Below, piece by piece: positions 1-8,203 of a stretch of 64,000 nt of DNA. Each line of letters starts with the position of its first letter. Position 1 is the stretch's first letter. The position numbers and the translations under genes were made by a program. The stretch covers positions 2,189,501-2,253,500 of the forward strand of contig NZ_CP016953.1 of NCBI RefSeq assembly GCF_001708305.1, written 5' to 3'. Under the pieces are notes generated by a model. It was not told the origin of the DNA. It saw only the letters and a list, made by a program, of their open reading frames with translations, and made no database searches. Source of the DNA: Streptococcus himalayensis. Lineage in GTDB: Bacteria > Bacillota > Bacilli > Lactobacillales > Streptococcaceae.

Positions 1-13
1 CCTGAATTTTCAT
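1..13 (-). CDS. fruA: PTS fructose transporter FruA, first codons only (truncated by window edge)
   Basis: Only an ATG at 11-13 and the codons for M-K-I-Q are visible before the window ends. The ATG overlaps the stop of the 1-phosphofructokinase gene (ATGA arrangement), as expected for fruR-pfkB-fruA translational coupling in streptococci. The MKIQ start matches my memory of streptococcal FruA (PTS fructose EIIABC). The identification rests on context plus four residues. Confidence 0.6.
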
Positions 14-921
14 CGTTTTTCTACCTCAACTTTTTGATAAATTTCCTGAATATAATCGGCCGTTGCTAAATCATCTGAAAAGGTTGTCGCTGTTCCGCAA
101 GCCACTCCCCATTTAAAGGCTTCAAGCACATCTTTGCTACGCACAAATTCACCAGTAAAACCAGCCACCATCGAATCTCCTGCACCGACTGAATTTTTTA
201 CAATTCCTTTGATGGGTTTGGCAAAATAGGTACCTTCTTGAGTCACTAGAAGAGCTCCATCACCCGCCATTGAAATAATCACATGCTGTGCTCCTTTTGC
301 GAGTAATTCTCGTGCATAACGCTCAATATCGTCTAAATCTGCCAACTCTACACCAAAAATAGCTCCCAACTCATGGTTATTCGGCTTCACAAGTAAAGGC
401 TCATAAGTGAGGGCATCAATCAAAGTCTGACCTTCAAAGTCACACACAACCTGAGCACCTGTCTTTCTCGCCAAAGGAATCAACTCTTTGTAGACTTCAT
501 TGCCTAAATTTTTAGCACTAGAGCCTGCAAAAACAACCGTGTCATCCGCAGATAAGTTAGCTAAAAGCGCTTTTAAATCTGCCAACTTTTCCTCCGAAAC
601 AAATGGACCTGTGCCGTTGATTTCAGTTTCTGCATCGGCTTTTATTTTCACATTAATCCGTGTATCCTCTGAAACCTCCACAAAACGAGTCGCAATCGCC
701 TCTTCCGCTAGGGTATCTGTGATAAATTTTCCTGTAAAACCTCCGATAAAACCAGTTGCTGTACTGTCTATTCCCAGACGCTTCAAGACACGGCTGACAT
801 TGATCCCCTTACCCCCAGCAAAGGTATCGTCGCTCGACATGCGATTCACACTCCCGACTTCGACCTTATCCAAACGAACAATGTAATCGATAGACGGATT
901 GAGTGTTACGGTATAAATCAT
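10..921 (-). CDS. pfkB: 1-phosphofructokinase
   Basis: Phosphorylates fructose-1-phosphate, delivered by the fructose PTS, to fructose-1,6-bisphosphate in the cytoplasm. It is a PfkB/ribokinase-fold kinase of 303 aa, the usual length. The N-terminal glycine-rich GGKG motif is at residues 36-39 and the C-terminal signature GAGDS at 246-250, where D249 is the expected catalytic base. Its ATG overlaps the fruR stop by 4 bp (ATGA) and its own stop overlaps the next ATG (fruA), so the three genes are translationally coupled. The specificity call rests on the fruR/fruA neighbours as well as the family. Confidence 0.95.
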   Translation of the reverse strand: MIYTVTLNPSIDYIVRLDKVEVGSVNRMSSDDTFAGGKGINVSRVLKRLGIDSTATGFIGGFTGKFITDTLAEEAIATRFVEVSEDTRINVKIKADAETEINGTGPFVSEEKLADLKALLANLSADDTVVFAGSSAKNLGNEVYKELIPLARKTGAQVVCDFEGQTLIDALTYEPLLVKPNNHELGAIFGVELADLDDIERYARELLAKGAQHVIISMAGDGALLVTQEGTYFAKPIKGIVKNSVGAGDSMVAGFTGEFVRSKDVLEAFKWGVACGTATTFSDDLATADYIQEIYQKVEVEKR

Positions 922-1661
922 ACTTCTATAACCTCCGTTTTTTCTTTTAATAGTTGCAAAAGGGGTGACGCATTCTTCGTTGTAATCAAACTAGCTCGCT
1001 TAATAGGGGCAACCTTAGCGAAGGAAGAGTAGCCAATTTTTGAGCTATCTGCCAAAACATACGTCTTTTTAGCATTCTCTAAAATCGCTCGCTTAATTGC
1101 TCCTTCTTCCATATCTGGTGTCGAATAGCATTCTTCGCTAATCCCATTCATCCCTAAAAAAGCCTTGTCAAAATTTAATTGACCGATCTGATTTAAAGCC
1201 ATGCCACCAATGCTCGCATCCGTAGAACGTTTGACCATACCGCCGATAATCACCGTTGAGATTTGTTGCTCCACCAACTGCGTAGCATGATGAATAGAGT
1301 TCGTGACAACCGTCACTTGCTTAGCAGTCAATTCCCGGATGAGCAATTCATTGGTCGTCCCGGCATCAATAAAAACCACTTCTTGCTCACGAATCAGACT
1401 GGCTGCCTTTTGAGCAATCTTCTGCTTTTCGTGAACGTTTTTGATAGATTTTTCTTGATTGCTCTCCTCTTCTTGGAGAGAATGAAGGCTCTCTGCACCA
1501 CCATGAATGCGCCGAAGCTTACCCTCTCCCTCCAATTCATCTAAATCCCTACGAACAGTGGATTCAGAAGTCTGTAAAACCTGGGTTAGCTGCTCTAAGG
1601 AGACCACACGATGACGGCTGATTTCTGATAAAATCACTTGTTTACGTTCTGATTTTAACAT
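918..1661 (-). CDS. fruR: DeoR-family transcriptional regulator of the fructose operon
   Basis: DeoR-type repressor of 247 aa. Residues about 5-55 form the helix-turn-helix with the family motif STVRRDLDELE followed by RIHGGA. The rest is the sugar-phosphate-sensing DeoR C-terminal domain (GTTNELLIREL, NSIHHATQL, ADSSKIG). In this family fructose-1-phosphate is the usual inducer; that is family knowledge. It is the first gene of fruR-pfkB-fruA, with a good RBS (AGGAGGG) 5 bp before the ATG. Confidence 0.93.
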   Translation of the reverse strand: MLKSERKQVILSEISRHRVVSLEQLTQVLQTSESTVRRDLDELEGEGKLRRIHGGAESLHSLQEEESNQEKSIKNVHEKQKIAQKAASLIREQEVVFIDAGTTNELLIRELTAKQVTVVTNSIHHATQLVEQQISTVIIGGMVKRSTDASIGGMALNQIGQLNFDKAFLGMNGISEECYSTPDMEEGAIKRAILENAKKTYVLADSSKIGYSSFAKVAPIKRASLITTKNASPLLQLLKEKTEVIEV

Positions 1662-1673
1662 AAGCCCTCCTTC

Positions 1674-1687
1674 TGCAATCGTTTACA
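1674..1687 (-). promoter_or_regulatory. cre (CcpA) site at the fru operon start
   Basis: On the minus strand the sequence TGTAAACGATTGCA fits the catabolite-responsive element consensus TGWAANCGNTNWCA with one deviation. It lies immediately downstream of the -10 box and spans the expected transcription start, a position typical of CcpA repression. Confidence 0.7.
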
Positions 1688-1693
1688 GTATCT

Positions 1694-1721
1694 ATTATAT
1701 CTAAATTTCAAGCAAAGTCAA
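1694..1721 (-). promoter_or_regulatory. Promoter of fruR-pfkB-fruA
   Basis: Minus-strand -35 TTGACT (1716-1721), a 16-bp spacer and -10 TATAAT (1694-1699). The predicted start falls in the cre site. Confidence 0.8.
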
Positions 1722-1855
1722 GCATTATCTATCAAATTCTTTCAAAATATCTCATTTTTTAATGCATCCTAAATCTTGTTAACTAGAATTAAAACAAGCT
1801 ATTCACTTTTCACGGCTGATTTCAGGTCGTTGAATACTTCAAGCTCACATTAAAC

Positions 1856-2100
1856 CACGACAGATGCATGAAGAAAATCATTTATTGAAAAAGTTGTGAA
1901 AATAGTAAAACGCCTACTTTGATAACCTTATTTTAAAAAAAATTCGAAAGATTTTTGAGAAATTCTCTAGTTTTTCATCCTTTAATACTACATGAAAGTT
2001 TCTCTTTCGGCAATTACAGGGGCTTGGTTTTCAATATTTCAGAATAAAAAATCATATTTTAGAAATTATTTGGAAAAATTTTCTTCATGCGTTTGGCGTG
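1856..2100 (+). repeat. MITE-like repeat family A, copy 1
   Basis: A 245-bp element closely similar to 62227-62467 (same orientation) and 49300-49543 (inverted). The ends are inverted repeats of about 22 bp: left CACGACAGATGCATGAAG, and the right end read on the minus strand CACGCCAAACGCATGAAG. The interior holds GAAAGTTT-CTCTTTC-type dyads and no convincing ORF. It occupies much of the 662-bp fruR-rpsA gap. I see no other gene in that gap (the ORF at 1992-2231 is not conserved between copies). Confidence 0.85.
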
Positions 2101-2284
2101 ATACTGTCGAACACAAAAAGAGAGACGAACGATTGTTCTTCCCTCCCTATTTATACTCGTCAAAAATCAAAATCCAACCTTGTTCACTCACTTTGCTGAA
2201 CTCTAGTTCTACCTGCAGTTTCATTTCCTAGTCAGATTTTAGTTTTTATAGACTTCAATTCATGATACTTGCTAAACATCCTAT

Positions 2285-2314
2285 AGAAAAAAGGTTGAAA
2301 ATCTCTTCTCAACC
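2285..2314 (-). terminator. Rho-independent terminator of rpsA
   Basis: On the minus strand, stem GGTTGA/TCAACC followed by a run of six T, about 10 bp after the rpsA stop. Confidence 0.8.
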
Positions 2315-2323
2315 CTTAATTCA

Positions 2324-3529
2324 TTATAATTCGATATCACCGAAAAGGTCTGCCATTGAGAATCCAGTTTGTGTTTCTGGAAGTTCAAAGTCACGTTTTT
2401 CTTGACGTTTTGGACGACGTGGACGTGATTGACGTTTTTCAGCTTTCTCTTCGCCTTCAGCTTGTGCTGGACGCTCTTCCAAGGCTTTGATAGAAAGTGA
2501 TACACGTTCTGCATCAGCATTCACTTCAAGAACTTTAACAGTTACTTCTTGACCCACTTTAAGAGCATCTTTTGGATTTTCAACACGTTTGTGTGAAATT
2601 TGTGAAATGTGAACCAAACCATCGATCCCTGGCAACACTTCTACAAATGCACCAAAGTCTGTCAAACGTTTTACAGTTCCTTCAATCACATCACCAGCAG
2701 CTAATTTTTGCTCTACACCATCCCATGGTCCAGGCGTTGTCGCTTTCAATGAAAGTGATACTCGACCTTCTTCTTCGTTCAAGTCAAGAACTTTCACTTC
2801 AATTTCTTCACCAACAGACACAACTGATTTTGGAGATACATTACGCTCATGTGACAATTCTGTCAAGTGAACCAATCCATCTACACCACCAAGGTCAATA
2901 AAGGCACCAAAACTTGTGATACGAGCAACTTTACCAGTCACTACATCACCAACTGCCAATTTCCCAAATACTTCCGCACGTGCAGCAGCTGTTTCAGCTT
3001 CTACAACTTCACGACGAGATAAGATAAAGCGGCTTTCTTTTGGATCTACTTCCTTGATTTTTGCAGCAAATTCTTGACCTACAAAACGCTCAGTATTACG
3101 AACGAAACGAGTATCAAGCATAGACGCTGGGATAAAACCACGAAGTCCTTCAAACTCAACTGAAAGTCCACCTTTAACAGCACGAGTTCCTTTTACAGTA
3201 ACTACTTCTTCTTCACGACCAACTAACTTGTCCCATGCCTTGCGAGCTTCTAAGCGTTTTTTAGATACTAGGTAAGTCACTGTATCTGTGTCTTTTCCTA
3301 CTACCTGGCGAAGAACAAGCAACTCAAGTGTTTCACCTGGTTTAACAAGTTCATTGATGTCTGCATCACGATCGTTTGTCAATTCACGAAGTGTCAAAAC
3401 ACCTTCAACACCAGTTCCTGAGATTGCAACGTTAGCTTGGCTAGCATCAACTGTCAATACTTCAGCAGTAACGACATCACCTGGCTCGACTTGGCTAACA
3501 CTATTTAGCAAATCTTCAAATTCATTCAT
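2324..3529 (-). CDS. rpsA: 30S ribosomal protein S1
   Basis: RNA-binding protein of the small subunit that helps capture mRNA. It has 401 aa and four S1 OB-fold repeats at about residues 17-88, 105-171, 192-261 and 277-347; the last two carry the classical [12 protein letters not shown] / [13 protein letters not shown] cores. The basic tail ([14 protein letters not shown]) and acidic C-terminus follow. Firmicute S1 has four domains rather than the six of E. coli, so the length is normal. The start ATG has a strong GGAGGA RBS. A 7-bp hairpin lies just upstream. Confidence 0.96.
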   Translation of the reverse strand: MNEFEDLLNSVSQVEPGDVVTAEVLTVDASQANVAISGTGVEGVLTLRELTNDRDADINELVKPGETLELLVLRQVVGKDTDTVTYLVSKKRLEARKAWDKLVGREEEVVTVKGTRAVKGGLSVEFEGLRGFIPASMLDTRFVRNTERFVGQEFAAKIKEVDPKESRFILSRREVVEAETAAARAEVFGKLAVGDVVTGKVARITSFGAFIDLGGVDGLVHLTELSHERNVSPKSVVSVGEEIEVKVLDLNEEEGRVSLSLKATTPGPWDGVEQKLAAGDVIEGTVKRLTDFGAFVEVLPGIDGLVHISQISHKRVENPKDALKVGQEVTVKVLEVNADAERVSLSIKALEERPAQAEGEEKAEKRQSRPRRPKRQEKRDFELPETQTGFSMADLFGDIEL

Positions 3530-3548
3530 CTAAAAAATCCTCCAACAA

Positions 3549-3566
3549 TCAAGCGTTCTCGCTTGA
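3549..3566 (-). promoter_or_regulatory. Hairpin directly upstream of the rpsA ribosome binding site
   Basis: TCAAGCG-TTCT-CGCTTGA, a perfect 7-bp stem with a 4-base loop, ends about 7 bp before the GGAGGA motif of rpsA. There is no T-run, so it is not a terminator. A translational control element is a reasonable guess but unproven. Confidence 0.5.
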
Positions 3567-3630
3567 CATACTTATTTATATTTTTCCTAAGCACCCGCAA
3601 CGACATGTCTATCTTTACCGTTTGTATCTA

Positions 3631-3657
3631 CAAAAATAAAATATCATCAGATATTTT
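3631..3657 (-). terminator. Terminator after the tRNA-Tyr/tRNA-Gln unit
   Basis: Minus-strand stem AAAATATC/GATATTTT followed by ATTTTTG, about 30 bp downstream of tRNA-Gln and upstream of rpsA. AT-rich, moderate strength. Confidence 0.55.
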
Positions 3658-3685
3658 ACCCTTTGTGTGATACTTTACCTAAGAA

Positions 3686-3757
3686 CTGGGGTAGCTGGAT
3701 TCGAACCAACGCATGAGGGAGTCAAAGTCCCTTGCCTTACCGCTTGGCTATACCCCA
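3686..3757 (-). tRNA. tRNA-Gln (anticodon TTG)
   Basis: 72-nt cloverleaf on the minus strand. Acceptor TGGGGTA pairs with TACCCCA plus discriminator G; the anticodon loop is CTTTGAC with anticodon TTG between GGGA/TCCC stems; the T arm contains GGTTCGAATCC. The CCA end is not encoded. Confidence 0.95.
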
Positions 3758-3941
3758 AAAATATCTAGATACCTTATCAACTCTTGCTAAACTTCAGTTG
3801 AATTCAAGCTAAATTCCCAACGAAAAAGAGACATAACTGTTCCAGCTTTAGCCGGATTACAGGTGTGGCTACCTTTAGGTATAAATTGTCTCTTGAACAA
3901 CGTTCAAATCGTCAATTTCTGCGGTCTTTGTATCTTAGATA

Positions 3942-4022
3942 TGGAGAGAGAGGGATTCGAACCCCCGAACCCGAAGGAGCGGATTTACAGTCCGCCGCGT
4001 TTAGCCTCTTCGCTATCTCTCC
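3942..4022 (-). tRNA. tRNA-Tyr (anticodon GTA)
   Basis: 81-nt cloverleaf with a long variable arm, as expected for tyrosine tRNA. Acceptor GGAGAGA/TCTCTCC plus A; anticodon loop CTGTAAA; T arm GGGTTCGAATCCC. It precedes tRNA-Gln on the same strand with a 184-bp spacer in which I see no third tRNA. Confidence 0.95.
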
Positions 4023-4074
4023 AGATAATCAACAAAGACTATCATATCATCTTTTACGAAAAAAAGCAAGCCTT

Positions 4075-4305
4075 TTATTTGCTTAAATTATAGGTTTCAA
4101 TCAAATTTTCGACTGCTTTTTCCAGTTTTCGATAAAAACTATCGGCATTTCCGTTTTTGACAATTGCAAATTGATTGTCTAATTCTGCAATTTCTCCAAT
4201 TGCTTTTTTACCAATCGACAGAATATAGCCATCGATGGTATCTGTCCCAAATTTGACTTTACCTTCGGAAATTTGAATTTCAATTTTTTTATCTTGTTTA
4301 CTCAT
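4075..4305 (-). CDS. DUF2969 family small protein
   Basis: A 76-aa cytoplasmic protein of unknown function, recognised as the short DUF2969 family of streptococci and lactococci (N-terminal KKIEIQI, then GYILSIGKKAIGEIAEL and VKNGNADSFYRKLEKAVENLI). It lies downstream of ilvE on the same strand, past a strong terminator, so it may have its own promoter. An AGAGAGGTAG-type RBS is present. Confidence 0.8.
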   Translation of the reverse strand: MSKQDKKIEIQISEGKVKFGTDTIDGYILSIGKKAIGEIAELDNQFAIVKNGNADSFYRKLEKAVENLIETYNLSK

Positions 4306-4340
4306 GGTTACTACCTCTCTTTAACTTCTCTATTTTACAC

Positions 4341-4377
4341 AAAAAAACTAGAGCTTGCAAGTACAAGCACTAGTTTT
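4341..4377 (-). terminator. Terminator of ilvE (overlaps its stop codon)
   Basis: Dyad AAAACTAG...CTAGTTTT with an inner CTTG/CAAG pairing. On the minus strand it is followed by seven T. The upstream arm includes the TAG stop of ilvE, so the hairpin begins inside the coding sequence. Confidence 0.85.
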
Positions 4378-5398
4378 CAGTCACTTTTACAATCCAACCT
4401 TCAGGTGCTTCAATATCCCCAAATTGAATGCCTGTTAGTTCTTCATAGAGCCTACGGGTAACAGGACCTACTTCTGTTTCGCTATAGAATACATGGAAGT
4501 CCTCACCGTGCTGGACCCCTCCAATGGGAGAGATAACGGCAGCTGTTCCACAGGCACCTGCTTCGATAAATTCTGGCAATTCATCCACCAAGACCTCACG
4601 CTCTACTGCTTTCATCCCTAAGCGATGTTCTGCTAGGTATAGGAGAGAATATTTTGTGATGGACGGAAGGATGGAAGGACTAATTGGGGTGACAAATTCA
4701 TTGTTTTTGGTAATCCCAAAGAAATTCGCTGAACCAACCTCTTCAATCTTGGTATGGGTCGCTGGATCAAGGTAAATCACATCTGAAAAGCCTTTTTTCT
4801 TAGCATATTGACCTGGTAAGAGAGAGGCCGCATAGTTCCCACCGACTTTTGCTGCACCTGTTCCATTCGGAGCTGCGCGATCATACTGGTCTTGAATGAG
4901 GAAATTGGTCGGTGCAAGCCCGCCCTTGAAATAATTCCCAACTGGCATGGCAAAAACGGTAAAGATATACTCCTCGGCTGGCTTCACGCCAATAATATCC
5001 CCAACACCAATCAACAACGGACGAAGATAGAGTGTGCCGCCTGTTCCATAGGGAGGTACGTACTCACTGTTTGCCCTTGCTACTGCTTTGCAGGCCTCTA
5101 CAAACATCTCAGTCGGTACTTGGGGCATTAAAAGACGATCAGCAGTCCGTTGCAGACGCTCGGCATTTTGGTCTGGTCGAAAGAGCTGAATGGATCCATC
5201 CTTTGTCCGATAGGCTTTCAAACCCTCAAAGGCTTGCTGTCCGTAGTGAAGGGCAGGCGAGGATTCAGACAGGTGAAGAGTTGCATCCTTTGTTAGGCTT
5301 CCTTCATGCCATTTTCCATCTTTATAGGTTACGAGATAGCGGTAGGGTAGTTTCATATAGGAAAATCCAAGATTTTCCCAGTCAAGTGATACGGTCAT
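4370..5398 (-). CDS. ilvE: Branched-chain amino acid aminotransferase
   Basis: PLP-dependent transaminase that interconverts leucine, isoleucine and valine with their 2-oxo acids. 342 aa, the normal length for the long fold-type IV class. The PLP lysine is K184 in AAKVGGNYAAS; conserved RPLLIGVG and ACGTAAVISPIG are present. It follows parC on the same strand but has its own promoter at 5592-5619 and a CodY-box-like site just upstream. It ends in a strong terminator. Confidence 0.96.
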   Translation of the reverse strand: MTVSLDWENLGFSYMKLPYRYLVTYKDGKWHEGSLTKDATLHLSESSPALHYGQQAFEGLKAYRTKDGSIQLFRPDQNAERLQRTADRLLMPQVPTEMFVEACKAVARANSEYVPPYGTGGTLYLRPLLIGVGDIIGVKPAEEYIFTVFAMPVGNYFKGGLAPTNFLIQDQYDRAAPNGTGAAKVGGNYAASLLPGQYAKKKGFSDVIYLDPATHTKIEEVGSANFFGITKNNEFVTPISPSILPSITKYSLLYLAEHRLGMKAVEREVLVDELPEFIEAGACGTAAVISPIGGVQHGEDFHVFYSETEVGPVTRRLYEELTGIQFGDIEAPEGWIVKVTEN

Positions 5399-5591
5399 AG
5401 ATTTCTCCTTTTTAAGAACCTATATTCATAAGCGAAGTCATTCTAATCGGGAGCTTATTTTACGATCATCAAGCCGTTTTTTTTGAAGGAATACTGACTG
5501 TATTTCGAAAAAAAGCAACGATGAGTAGCTAAAAATAAGCCCTGAATAGAGTTGCTGAGTTGTGAATACAGGTTCTAACTTTGTGCTTACT

Positions 5592-5619
5592 ATTGTACAC
5601 CATTTTTCGAGATTTTCAA
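5592..5619 (-). promoter_or_regulatory. Promoter of ilvE
   Basis: Minus-strand -35 TTGAAA (5614-5619), 16-bp spacer, -10 TACAAT (5592-5597). The transcript would carry a leader of about 185 nt. In it GCTTATTTT and AAAATAAGC can pair at long range. I see no T-box and no convincing leader peptide. Confidence 0.75.
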
Positions 5620-5630
5620 GTATTATTTTC

Positions 5631-5645
5631 AATTTTCAGACAATT
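5631..5645 (-). promoter_or_regulatory. CodY-box-like operator upstream of ilvE
   Basis: AATTTTCAGACAATT matches the CodY consensus AATTTTCWGAAAATT at 14 of 15 positions. It lies about 12 bp upstream of the ilvE -35 box. ilvE is a known CodY target in lactic acid bacteria. Confidence 0.65.
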
Positions 5646-5681
5646 TCATCAACAGAAAAACCAGCACGAGGCTGATTTTCC

Positions 5682-8132
5682 TTATACGATATAAGCATCG
5701 CTGACTTCTTCATCAGAGATAGTATCTGAAATAAAGCTGCCATTGCTGGTGCGTTCTGAGAAGGAAAGTTCTGAAAGATTGATTTCATGGTGCTTGCCGG
5801 AGTTTGAGATAACGTGTAACAGTTGACCATCGTCAGAGCTATCTCCTTGGTGGAATAAATCAACCTCAACTGCTTCTCCTTGCACCATTCCTGCAACAAA
5901 GACGCGGTGCGGTTTGGCCTTTAATTCACGCAAGACTTGCAAACCGCGATTGGCACGGCTGGTTGCTGGAATCTCCTCAACTGCTACTTTCTTCAATGCC
6001 CCTCGATGGGTCAAAAGATAGAAGGCCTTGCTGGATACAAGGAAGGCTGCTGCCACGGTATCATCTCCTTTTAGGTTAATCGCTTTGACACCAGCTGCCT
6101 TAGCACCAACAACTGGTACTTCCTCACTATTAAAGCGGAGAGCATAGCCATTTTTCGTGATAATCATGACATCTTCTAGCTGAGCCGGTGCCACAAATAC
6201 CACTTGATCCTCATCATTTTTCAATTTGGCAAATTTAAGGGATTTGGACTTATAGGTTCGCCAAGGACTGAACTCACTACGCTCGACACGCTTGATTTGT
6301 CCCATTTTGGTTGCAGCAATATAGATACCTGTATCAAAATTGTCTACTAATTCCGCATAGATGATTTCTTCACGAACTTCAAAATTGGAAATGGTCTGGC
6401 TGAGGTGTTCGCCAATTTCCTTCCACTTGATGTCAGATAATTCATGAACAGGTCGGTAAATAACATTTCCTAGACTTGTGAACAACAAGAGCTGTTGAGT
6501 CGTTTTTGCTGGGCTCATAAAGATTAAGCGATCATCGTCACGTTTACCGATTTCTTCTACAGTTGAAGCTGCAAAGGAACGAGGACTAGTACGTTTGATA
6601 TAGCCTGCTTTGGTAATGCTTACATAAGTCTCTTCTTCTACCACAAGACTTGCTGTGTCGATTTCAATGGTCTTAGCCGTATCTTGCAGTTCACTCAGAC
6701 GTGGATTGCCAAATTTCTTTTTCACCTCACGAAGTTCTTTTTTCATGAGATTATACATGGTACGCTCATCGCCGATAATAGCAGCCAAGTAGGCAATTTT
6801 CTCGCGAAGCTCTGCTTCTTCTTTCTCAAGAACGACAACGTCGGTATTGGTCAAGCGGTAGAGTTGTAAGGTCACAATCGCTTCTGCCTGCTCTTCGGTA
6901 AAATCATAGCTGATCTTGAGATTTTCCTTGGCATCCGATTTATTTTCGCTAGCACGAATAAGCGCAATGACTTCATCCAAAATCGAAATAACACGAATTA
7001 AGCCTTCAACAATATGTAGGCGTTTTTCAGCCTTTTCCTTGTCAAAGCGACTGCGAGCCAGAATGACTTCTTTGCGGTGGGCAATGTAACTGGTCAAAAT
7101 CGGAACAATCCCAACCTGACGCGGTGTGAAATTGTCAATCGCAACCATGTTAAAATTATAATTGACCTGTAAATCCGTATATTTGAAGAGATAATTCAAA
7201 ATCAAGTCACGATTGGCCTCTTTTTTGAGTTCAATGGCAATGCGCAAACCAGTTCGGTCGGATTCATCACGAACTTCCGCAATCCCAGCTACCTTATTAT
7301 TCACACGAACATCGTCAATTTTCTTGACTAGAACAGACTTGTTGATTTCATAAGGAATTTCTGTGACAACAATTTGCTCCTTGCCACCTTTTAACTGCTC
7401 AATTTCAGTCTTAGACCGTACGACAACGCGCCCTTTTCCGGTTTCATAGGCTTTCTTGATTTCATCGCGCCCTTGGATAATCGCTCCGGTTGGAAAATCA
7501 GGTCCCGGCAAGAATTCCATAAGTTTGTCCACCTTGGCAGTTGGATGGTCAATCATGTAAATCACGGCATCAATAACTTCTGCAAGATTGTGCGGTGGAA
7601 TGTCCGTTGCATATCCAGCAGAAATCCCTGTCGCCCCATTGACCAAGAGATTTGGAAAGGCCGCAGGCAATACAGTCGGCTCTTTCTCTGTATCATCAAA
7701 ATTCCAAGCAAATGGTACGGTTTTCTTTTCGATATCCTCTAGCAGAAAGCCCGCCATTTCAGACAAGCGTGCCTCGGTATATCGCATAGCAGCTGGCGGA
7801 TCACCGTCCATAGAACCATTGTTTCCATGCATTTCGACCAAAATCTCACGATTTTTCCAGTCCTGACTCATACGAACCATGGCATCGTAAATCGATGAAT
7901 CACCATGCGGATGGAAATTCCCCATGATGTTTCCGACAGACTTAGCTGATTTTCGATAGGATTTATCAAAGGTATTGCCATCCTTATTCATGGAATAAAG
8001 AATCCGCCGTTGCACAGGCTTCAAGCCATCTCGAATGTCTGGCAAGGCCCGCTCCTGAATGATATATTTGGAGTAGCGTCCAAAACGCTCTCCCATAATG
8101 TCCTCAAGGGACATGTTTTGAATGTTACTCAT
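5682..8132 (-). CDS. parC: DNA topoisomerase IV subunit A
   Basis: Breakage-reunion subunit of topoisomerase IV, the chromosome decatenase. 816 aa, family length. Winged-helix region with HPHGDSSIYDAM (residues 74-85), active-site tyrosine Y118 in AAMRYTEARL, and a C-terminal beta-pinwheel (GYIKRTSPRSF, GYALRFN). The quinolone-resistance positions S79 and D83 carry the susceptible-type residues. No clear Shine-Dalgarno lies in the usual window before this ATG; a palindrome AGGCTTTAAGCCT lies there instead. The start is kept because MSNIQNMSLEDIMGERFGRY is the conserved streptococcal N-terminus. Confidence 0.97.
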   Translation of the reverse strand: MSNIQNMSLEDIMGERFGRYSKYIIQERALPDIRDGLKPVQRRILYSMNKDGNTFDKSYRKSAKSVGNIMGNFHPHGDSSIYDAMVRMSQDWKNREILVEMHGNNGSMDGDPPAAMRYTEARLSEMAGFLLEDIEKKTVPFAWNFDDTEKEPTVLPAAFPNLLVNGATGISAGYATDIPPHNLAEVIDAVIYMIDHPTAKVDKLMEFLPGPDFPTGAIIQGRDEIKKAYETGKGRVVVRSKTEIEQLKGGKEQIVVTEIPYEINKSVLVKKIDDVRVNNKVAGIAEVRDESDRTGLRIAIELKKEANRDLILNYLFKYTDLQVNYNFNMVAIDNFTPRQVGIVPILTSYIAHRKEVILARSRFDKEKAEKRLHIVEGLIRVISILDEVIALIRASENKSDAKENLKISYDFTEEQAEAIVTLQLYRLTNTDVVVLEKEEAELREKIAYLAAIIGDERTMYNLMKKELREVKKKFGNPRLSELQDTAKTIEIDTASLVVEEETYVSITKAGYIKRTSPRSFAASTVEEIGKRDDDRLIFMSPAKTTQQLLLFTSLGNVIYRPVHELSDIKWKEIGEHLSQTISNFEVREEIIYAELVDNFDTGIYIAATKMGQIKRVERSEFSPWRTYKSKSLKFAKLKNDEDQVVFVAPAQLEDVMIITKNGYALRFNSEEVPVVGAKAAGVKAINLKGDDTVAAAFLVSSKAFYLLTHRGALKKVAVEEIPATSRANRGLQVLRELKAKPHRVFVAGMVQGEAVEVDLFHQGDSSDDGQLLHVISNSGKHHEINLSELSFSERTSNGSFISDTISDEEVSDAYIV

Positions 8133-8203
8133 AGTAAGATAGAAGGCTTAAAGCCTATTTGATTCCTTTCCTTAGATTAAAAAGGTATTTATTCTGTTCG
8201 TGT

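Noticed and set aside
1992..2231. 79-aa ORF inside repeat copy 1
   Set aside because: The frame is not kept in the other two copies of the repeat; no RBS context shared. Treated as a shadow of the MITE.
3863..4093. Overlapping plus-strand ORFs of 73-76 aa
   Set aside because: They run antisense through tRNA-Tyr and have no independent support.
5438..5632. 64-aa ORF in the ilvE leader
   Set aside because: It begins upstream of and reads through the ilvE promoter, so it cannot be a leader peptide of that transcript; no RBS.
5400..5640. T-box riboswitch upstream of ilvE
   Set aside because: No AGGGTGG-like T-box core or specifier loop; the long-range pairing present is not diagnostic.
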